From NCBI GenBank assembly GCA_008711135.1, contig VUAW01000008.1, positions 1 through 64,000 of the forward strand: DNA of 64,000 nt, read 5' to 3'. The notes beneath the pieces are model-generated. The model made no database searches. It worked only from the letters and a program-made list of their open reading frames with translations, and was not told the origin of the DNA. The stretch is from Rhodobacteraceae bacterium LNNU 3342 (GTDB taxonomy: Bacteria; Pseudomonadota; Alphaproteobacteria; Rhodobacterales; Rhodobacteraceae). Below, one piece after another: positions 59,603 to 64,000 of this stretch; within the stretch, counting starts at the first letter, position 1; each line of letters starts with the position of its first letter. Position numbers and translations under genes: made by a program.

Positions 59603-60204
59603 TTCGCCTCTGCCTTCTGATCGCCTGGCAGGATGTAGTCGCCGCCTTCCCAGGGGCTCATGAAATCAAATTGCCGGTACTCCTGAACCAGGCTCACCGG
59701 CTCGTAGATGACGCGCTTCTGCGTCTCGTCATAGCGGACTTCGGTATAACCCGTGGTGGGGAAGTCCTTGCGCAGCGGATGGCCGCGGAACCCATAGTCG
59801 GTCAGGATGCGGCGAAGATCCGGATGGCCGGAGAACAGGATCCCGAACATGTCAAAGACTTCCCGCTCGAACCAGTTGGCCGAGGGATGCACGCTGGTGA
59901 TCGACGGAACCATGTCGTCTTCACGAACCTGCACCTTCAGCCGGATCCGGTGGTTCCGGTACATGGACAGGAAATGATAGACCAGATCAAAGCGGCGGGA
60001 ACGCTCCGGATGGTCAACGGCCGTGATGTCCACTAGCGTCGAGAACAGGCAGCTCGGATCGGCCTTCAGGAAGGCAATCAGTTCCGCCAAGTTTGACAGC
60101 GACACGTCAACCGTCAGCTCACCATTGGCCACGCGATAGCCTGCGACCGCATCGGGACGCTTCAGCTCGATATGGGCGCCAAGCTCTTGCAGGGCCTCGG
60201 ACAT
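59599..60204 (-). CDS. nuoC: NADH-quinone oxidoreductase subunit C
   Basis: The 30-kDa peripheral-arm subunit, 201 residues. Landmarks are [27 protein letters not shown] (about 52-78), the ERE-type [39 protein letters not shown] (about 110-148) and [13 protein letters not shown] near the end. ATG 60204 is the family start. Separate from nuoD, unlike the fused nuoCD of E. coli. Confidence 0.97.
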   Translation of the reverse strand: MSEALQELGAHIELKRPDAVAGYRVANGELTVDVSLSNLAELIAFLKADPSCLFSTLVDITAVDHPERSRRFDLVYHFLSMYRNHRIRLKVQVREDDMVPSITSVHPSANWFEREVFDMFGILFSGHPDLRRILTDYGFRGHPLRKDFPTTGYTEVRYDETQKRVIYEPVSLVQEYRQFDFMSPWEGGDYILPGDQKAEAK

Positions 60205-60215
60205 GCCTTCTCTCC

Positions 60216-60749
60216 TCAGCGGGTGATGGTGCCGGTGCGGCGGATCTTCCGCTGCAGCTGCAGGATACCGTAAAGCAGCGCCTCGGCCGTGGGGGGGCAT
60301 CCAGGAACGTAGATGTCGACCGGAACGATCCGGTCGCAGCCGCGAACCACCGAATAGCTGTAGTGATAGTACCCGCCGCCGTTGGCGCAGGACCCCATCG
60401 AGATCACGTAGCGCGGTTCCGGCATCTGGTCATAGACCTTGCGCAGCGCCGGTGCCATCTTGTTGGTCAGGGTGCCGGCGACGATCATGACGTCCGACTG
60501 CCGCGGGCTCGCGCGCGGGGCGATACCGAAACGTTCCACGTCATAGCGCGGCATCGAGGTGTGCATCATTTCGACCGCGCAGCAGGCCAGCCCGAAGGTC
60601 ATCCAGTGAAGCGAGCCGGTACGCGCCCAGTTGATGAGGTCTTCGGTCGAGGTCAGCAGGAAGCCCTTGTCCTGCAGCTCACGGTTGAGCGTCTGGGTCG
60701 CGACTTCCTTGTCGGCGCCAGCGTGATTTGCGGCAGTACTCACTCCCAT
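60216..60749 (-). CDS. nuoB: NADH-quinone oxidoreductase subunit B
   Basis: Carries terminal [4Fe-4S] cluster N2, which reduces quinone. The 177-residue protein has the tandem cysteines in [12 protein letters not shown] (near 55-66), then [45 protein letters not shown] with the two other ligands. ATG 60749 is chosen by homology; it overlaps the end of nuoA by 10 nt. Confidence 0.97.
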   Translation of the reverse strand: MGVSTAANHAGADKEVATQTLNRELQDKGFLLTSTEDLINWARTGSLHWMTFGLACCAVEMMHTSMPRYDVERFGIAPRASPRQSDVMIVAGTLTNKMAPALRKVYDQMPEPRYVISMGSCANGGGYYHYSYSVVRGCDRIVPVDIYVPGCPPTAEALLYGILQLQRKIRRTGTITR

Positions 60750-61105
60750 TCGAGAGCTCCTTTCTTCCACTCGTAGGCGAAGCCAATGGTCAGGATGCCC
60801 AGAAAGACCATCATCGACCAGAAGCCCACCATAGATATGTCTGCGAAGGCCACAGCCCAAGGGAAGAGGAAGGCAACTTCGAGGTCAAAAATGATAAAAA
60901 GGATCGACACGAGGTAGAACCTCACGTCAAATTTCATCCGCGCATCGTCAAAGGCGTTGAAGCCGCATTCGTAGGCAGAAACCTTTTCAGGGTCCGGGTT
61001 CCGCACGGCGACAAGTGCTGCCGACAGGAGCAGGATAAGGCCGAAGGCCACGGTGATCCCGAGGAAGATGAGGATGGGAAGGTATTCTCTCAGCAGAGCG
61101 TCCAC
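60740..61105 (-). CDS. nuoA: NADH-quinone oxidoreductase subunit A
   Basis: A three-helix membrane subunit of 121 residues that starts at GTG 61105, behind AAGGAG. The helices lie at about 8-28, 63-83 and 90-110, with the conserved loop [45 protein letters not shown] (Cys of the active/deactive-type loop). An ATG at 61156 would add 17 residues without homology. First gene of the nuo operon, preceded by a likely promoter. Confidence 0.95.
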   Translation of the reverse strand: MDALLREYLPILIFLGITVAFGLILLLSAALVAVRNPDPEKVSAYECGFNAFDDARMKFDVRFYLVSILFIIFDLEVAFLFPWAVAFADISMVGFWSMMVFLGILTIGFAYEWKKGALEWE

Positions 61106-61156
61106 TGGTGGCTCCTTCGGCTTGGCGCGGTGCGCGCCGGAAATCTGGCTGCGCAC

Positions 61157-61185
61157 GGTTTACTCCTGCCACCTGCCGGGGTCAA
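61157..61185 (-). promoter_or_regulatory. Candidate nuo operon promoter
   Basis: On the minus strand TTGACC (61185-61180) and TAAACC (61162-61157) are separated by exactly 17 bp and end 51 nt before the nuoA GTG. The AAGGAG ribosome site lies in between. The gap to the liu genes is 212 bp, so an independent nuo promoter is expected here. Not verified. Confidence 0.5.
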
Positions 61186-61317
61186 CCAAAGCCGGTGCCC
61201 CTGACGGCGCGGAAAACACGGTATTTTCCGGAGGCTAACCCGAAGGCCTCAACAATCATGCCGGAGGACGCGGAACAGGGGGCGCGACTCGGAGCCACCC
61301 TGCCCGGTTCAGGCGTC

Positions 61318-62097
61318 TTATGCCCAGCGCGGCTTGCGCCGGTCAAAGAAGGCGCCGATCCCTTCGGCCGCCTCCTCGCTCTCCCACCGCCTTACCAGCG
61401 CCTCGATGCTGCGGGCGATGCTTGCGGTGTCAATCGGCGGGCCAAATGAACGAGCAAGGGCCTTGGCCTCGGCCACCGCTCCGGGCGCACAAGACAGGTA
61501 GGGGATTACCTCTGCCTCGACTGCGGCGTCCAGTTCATCCGGCGCAACGGCGCGGGCAAGCAGCCCCAGGCGCACAGCTTCTTCAGCATCAAAAAGACGC
61601 GAGGACATGAAGACCCGCCGCGCCATCGCCTCGCCCATCCGCGCCAGCACGTAGGGGCCAATGGTGGCCGGGATCAGCCCCAGCCGCGTTTCAGTAAAGC
61701 CCATCTTGATGCCGCTGACCCCGACGGCCACGTCGCAGACCGAAATCATCCCCAGCCCGCCGCCAAAGGCCTGCCCCTGCACCCGCCCGATCAGCGGCTT
61801 CGGCAGGGTGTTGAGCCGCTCCAGCATCTCGGCCAAGCGCCGGGCTTCGCGGGCGCGACGGGCCCCGTTGGCGCCAAACTGCTCCTTCATCCAACCAAGA
61901 TCGCCACCCGCGCAAAAGCTTGACCCCGCGCCAGTCAGCACGACAACCCGCACGGCAGGGTCCGCCCCCAGCCGCGTCGCGGCGGCGGTGATCTCGTCCA
62001 TCATCTGCGAAGACAGGGCGTTGTGCTTTTCCGCCCGCGCCATCGTCAGGACCGCGACGCCGCGTGCGTCGGCTTCTACCGTGATCGTATCGTACAT
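61318..62097 (-). CDS. Enoyl-CoA hydratase/isomerase family protein, probably methylglutaconyl-CoA hydratase
   Basis: A 259-residue crotonase-fold enzyme with HNALSSQMMDEI, the oxyanion-hole segment TGAGSSFCAGGDLGWMKEQ (about 55-73), GQAFGGGLGMISVCDVAVG (about 107-125) and the catalytic glutamate region FTETRLGLIPATIGPYV. GDLGWM is typical of the leucine-catabolic hydratase branch. Its place after HMG-CoA lyase supports hydration of 3-methylglutaconyl-CoA to HMG-CoA. It starts 9 nt after the lyase gene and ends the visible liu cluster. Confidence 0.85.
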   Translation of the reverse strand: MYDTITVEADARGVAVLTMARAEKHNALSSQMMDEITAAATRLGADPAVRVVVLTGAGSSFCAGGDLGWMKEQFGANGARRAREARRLAEMLERLNTLPKPLIGRVQGQAFGGGLGMISVCDVAVGVSGIKMGFTETRLGLIPATIGPYVLARMGEAMARRVFMSSRLFDAEEAVRLGLLARAVAPDELDAAVEAEVIPYLSCAPGAVAEAKALARSFGPPIDTASIARSIEALVRRWESEEAAEGIGAFFDRRKPRWA

Positions 62098-62106
62098 CTG
62101 GAACCC

Positions 62107-62958
62107 TCAGCCAAGCCTGATCGCGCGTGCCATGCCCCCCGCCTGCAGCAGCAGGTCGCGGTGCAGGCCAGTTTCGAAACCGCGAGCCCTCAGGTGATCA
62201 TGCACCGCCTCTGTCGCCACGTTGCCGGCGGCACCGGGCGCATAGGGACATCCCCCCAGCCCCGCGACCGAGGCATCGAAGACACGCAGCCCGTGATCCA
62301 GCGCCACGTCGATGTTTTCCAACGCCCGCCCGCCAGTGTCATGGAAATGTCCGGCAAGCTGCGCGGCGGGAACCTCTTTCAACACCTCGGCCAGAAGGGC
62401 CGCGACAGCCTCGGGCGTGGCCTTGCCCAGCGTATCGCCCAGGCTGATCTCATAGCAGCCAAGGTCGCGCAGTTCCGCCGCCACCCGCGCCGCCTGCTTT
62501 GGATCAACCATCCCGTCGTAGGGGCACTCGATCACGCAGGACACATAGCCCCGCACCGGCACGCCGTCCGCCTGCGCGGCCTCGGTAACCGGACGGAAGC
62601 GCTCGATGCTCTCGGCAATGGAACAGTTCAGGTTGGCCTTGCTGAACCCTTCAGAGGCGGAGCCGAAGATCGCCACCTCATCGGCCCGCGCAGTCCGCGC
62701 CCCCTCGTACCCCTTCATGTTCGGCGTCAGCGCCGCATAGCGCACGCCTGGCACCCGCGTGATGCCTGCCAGCACCTTGTCGCTGTCCGCCATCTGCGGC
62801 ACCCACTTTGGCGAGACGAAGCTCGCCACCTCGATCCGGCGAAACCCAGCCGAGGACAGGATGTCGATCAGCGCGATCTTCTCCTCGACGGGGATCAGGC
62901 GCTTTTCATTCTGAAGCCCGTCGCGCGGGCCAACCTCGAATATCTCGACGGCATCCAT
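62107..62958 (-). CDS. mvaB: Hydroxymethylglutaryl-CoA lyase
   Basis: Cleaves HMG-CoA to acetyl-CoA and acetoacetate, the last step of leucine breakdown. The 283-residue HMGL-like TIM barrel begins VEIFEVGPRDGLQNEK (Arg/Asp catalytic and metal residues), has VASFVSPKWVPQMAD, CVIECPYDG, SLGDTLGKATP, GHFHDTGGRALENI (metal-binding histidines) and SVAGLGGCPYAPGAAGNVATE with the catalytic cysteine. ATG 62958 gives the family start; it lies 1 nt after the GST gene. Confidence 0.94.
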   Translation of the reverse strand: MDAVEIFEVGPRDGLQNEKRLIPVEEKIALIDILSSAGFRRIEVASFVSPKWVPQMADSDKVLAGITRVPGVRYAALTPNMKGYEGARTARADEVAIFGSASEGFSKANLNCSIAESIERFRPVTEAAQADGVPVRGYVSCVIECPYDGMVDPKQAARVAAELRDLGCYEISLGDTLGKATPEAVAALLAEVLKEVPAAQLAGHFHDTGGRALENIDVALDHGLRVFDASVAGLGGCPYAPGAAGNVATEAVHDHLRARGFETGLHRDLLLQAGGMARAIRLG

Positions 62959-62959
62959 C

Positions 62960-63604
62960 CTAACCTCCCGGGGGCGCGTAGAAGTCGCGAGTGTAAATCT
63001 CTGGCGGTCCATCCTGTTCCATCGCCGCCCGGAACGCCGGACGCGCGGTCAGGCGTTCATGATAGGCGGCAAGTCCCGGAATGTCCCCCAGCGGAACGAA
63101 GCGGCGGGCGATTTCCACCGCATATCCCACCGCCACATCGGCCGCCGAAAAGCCCGAGGGCAGCAGCCATTCCACCGGCGCCACCGCCCGCAGCGCCAGC
63201 GCTAGCCGCTTTGCCTCCAGCTTCATCACTGTCGGGCTGCGCATCCAATCCTCGCGCAGGACAATATGCTGCTGGGTGAGGTTGGCGATCATGCTGCCCA
63301 AGGTTTCGGCATAGTGCAGCCATTCCAGATAATCGGCCCGATCGTCAGCCCCTGGGGCGCGGCCCAGATGCGGCGCCCGCGTCTCGCACAGCCATTCCGC
63401 GATGGCGCCGCTTTCGAACATCGTGCGCCCGTCGATTTCCAGAGCAGGAACCCGCCCCGCGGGCGAGATGGCAAGATATTCCGGCGTCCGGAGCGACTTG
63501 TCGAAAAAGCCGTGGCGGACGAGTTTGAAGGGGATGCCGATTTCGTGCAGCAGCCACAGGGTGCGAAAGCTACGCGCCTGCGGGCAATGGTGCAGGCGTA
63601 TCAC
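62960..63604 (-). CDS. Glutathione S-transferase family protein
   Basis: A 214-residue GST: N-terminal thioredoxin-like domain (1-78: [25 protein letters not shown], then [29 protein letters not shown] with the cis-proline and glutathione-contact ES) and a helical C-terminal domain. Substrate unknown. It is set tightly in the leucine cluster: 4-nt overlap with the carboxylase gene and 1 nt before mvaB. This suggests it is made with the pathway, perhaps against reactive unsaturated acyl-CoAs; that is inference. Confidence 0.88.
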   Translation of the reverse strand: MIRLHHCPQARSFRTLWLLHEIGIPFKLVRHGFFDKSLRTPEYLAISPAGRVPALEIDGRTMFESGAIAEWLCETRAPHLGRAPGADDRADYLEWLHYAETLGSMIANLTQQHIVLREDWMRSPTVMKLEAKRLALALRAVAPVEWLLPSGFSAADVAVGYAVEIARRFVPLGDIPGLAAYHERLTARPAFRAAMEQDGPPEIYTRDFYAPPGG

Positions 63605-64000
63605 GCCTCTTCCTCCAGCCGGACAAGGGCGGCCCCTGCTTCCACCTGTGCGCCTTCGGTGACCAGAACCTCGGCCACGGTGCCATCGCGCCCTGCGACC
63701 AGCGTATGCTCCATCTTCATCGCCTCGAGGATAGCAAGCCGCGTTCCCGCAGGCACCTCCTGCCCCGCCGAGACAAGCACCGCCTTGACCAGTCCCGGCA
63801 TCGGGGCGGCCACTACATTCCCGGCCGCCGCGCCCAAAGACGTTTGGGCCAGCGGATCTGGCACGTCAAAGGCAAAGGCGCGGTCGGCAAACACCGTGAT
63901 CCGGTCGCCCAAGGCAAAGCGTGCGCGGACCCTCCTCCCATCCACCAGCCAGGTATCACCCTCTAACCGGCAGTCATGCCGCCGGCCTGCGCGTTCCACA
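63601..64000 (-). CDS. Acyl-CoA carboxylase biotin-bearing subunit, C-terminal part (likely methylcrotonyl-CoA carboxylase alpha)
   Basis: Only the last 132 or so residues lie in the window; the gene continues past its end. The final 70 residues are a biotinyl carrier domain with the biotin lysine in the EAMKMEHTL motif, flanked by [15 protein letters not shown] and the end [14 protein letters not shown]. The part before is the linker/BT domain. The downstream HMG-CoA lyase and hydratase favour 3-methylcrotonyl-CoA carboxylase over the propionyl or geranyl enzymes. It overlaps the GST gene by 4 nt. Confidence 0.88.
   Translation of the reverse strand, partial: VERAGRRHDCRLEGDTWLVDGRRVRARFALGDRITVFADRAFAFDVPDPLAQTSLGAAAGNVVAAPMPGLVKAVLVSAGQEVPAGTRLAILEAMKMEHTLVAGRDGTVAEVLVTEGAQVEAGAALVRLEEEA

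Noticed and set aside
61210-61230. CGGAAAA/TTTTCCG stem as a Rho-independent terminator of the liu cluster
   Set aside because: No T-run follows on the minus strand and the stem is only 7 bp with an A/T core; kept only as a possibility within the nuo promoter finding.

Overview
The window is a GC-rich, densely packed chromosomal segment from an alphaproteobacterium, most likely a Rhodobacter- or Paracoccus-like member of the Rhodobacterales. Pointers are the trpE / yibQ-like / trpGDC-moaC-moeA-lexA arrangement, a GAAC-N7-GAAC SOS operator of alphaproteobacterial type before lexA, an E1-beta subunit of pyruvate dehydrogenase carrying its own lipoyl domain, RNase J next to coaX and birA, and a 14-subunit nuo operon interspersed with small accessory genes. 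Nearly everything looks like core metabolism. There is one degraded insertion sequence and no sign of prophage, CRISPR or plasmid functions.

Layout. 0-3.6 kb: LysE-type exporter, an orphan 108-residue protein with a possibly self-masking leader, tRNA-Pro, a DUF192/double cold-shock pair and pdxH. 3.7-6.2 kb: fabI, xanthine phosphoribosyltransferase and an aminotransferase. 6.3-16 kb: a SurA/PpiD-like foldase, trpE, a GNAT acetyltransferase, an opposed YibQ-like deacetylase, then the translationally coupled run trpG-trpD-trpC-moaC-moeA followed by SOS-controlled lexA. 16-20 kb: two coupled cyclophilins, pgk, class I fructose-bisphosphate aldolase and an FtsB-like septum protein. 20-24 kb: pdhA-pdhB-pdhC. 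24-30 kb: two identical tRNA-Asp genes, a pirin and a four-gene manganese/zinc ABC importer with a Fur/Mur-like operator, then a methyltransferase and tRNA-Gly. 30-34 kb: hisB-hisH-hisA-hisF-hisE. 34-40.6 kb: CoA-binding protein, prfC, glpD-glpK and a DEAD-box helicase behind a structured leader. 40.6-42.2 kb: an IS110-family element with a twice-frameshifted transposase, lying directly against the 3' end of rnj. 42.2-61.1 kb, all on the minus strand: nuoA-B-C-D-(lipoprotein)-E-(DUF5337)-F-G-H-I-(CMD-like)-J-K-L-M-N, then birA, coaX and rnj. 61.3-64 kb: part of a leucine catabolic (liu) cluster: acyl-CoA carboxylase alpha end (cut by the window edge), GST, HMG-CoA lyase and an enoyl-CoA hydratase.

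How the genes work together: glycerol (glpK, glpD), lower glycolysis (pgk, aldolase) and pyruvate dehydrogenase supply NADH and acetyl-CoA, and leucine breakdown adds acetyl-CoA. The nuo complex oxidises the NADH. fabI draws acetyl-CoA into lipids, while trp, his and Moco genes cover biosynthesis. I found no convincing unknown multi-gene system. The best leads are winged-helix tails fused to both metal-permease subunits, a helix-hairpin-helix tail on NuoE together with small nuo-embedded proteins, a Shine-Dalgarno-masking leader at 941-998, a multi-hairpin leader before the helicase, and the IS110 ends.
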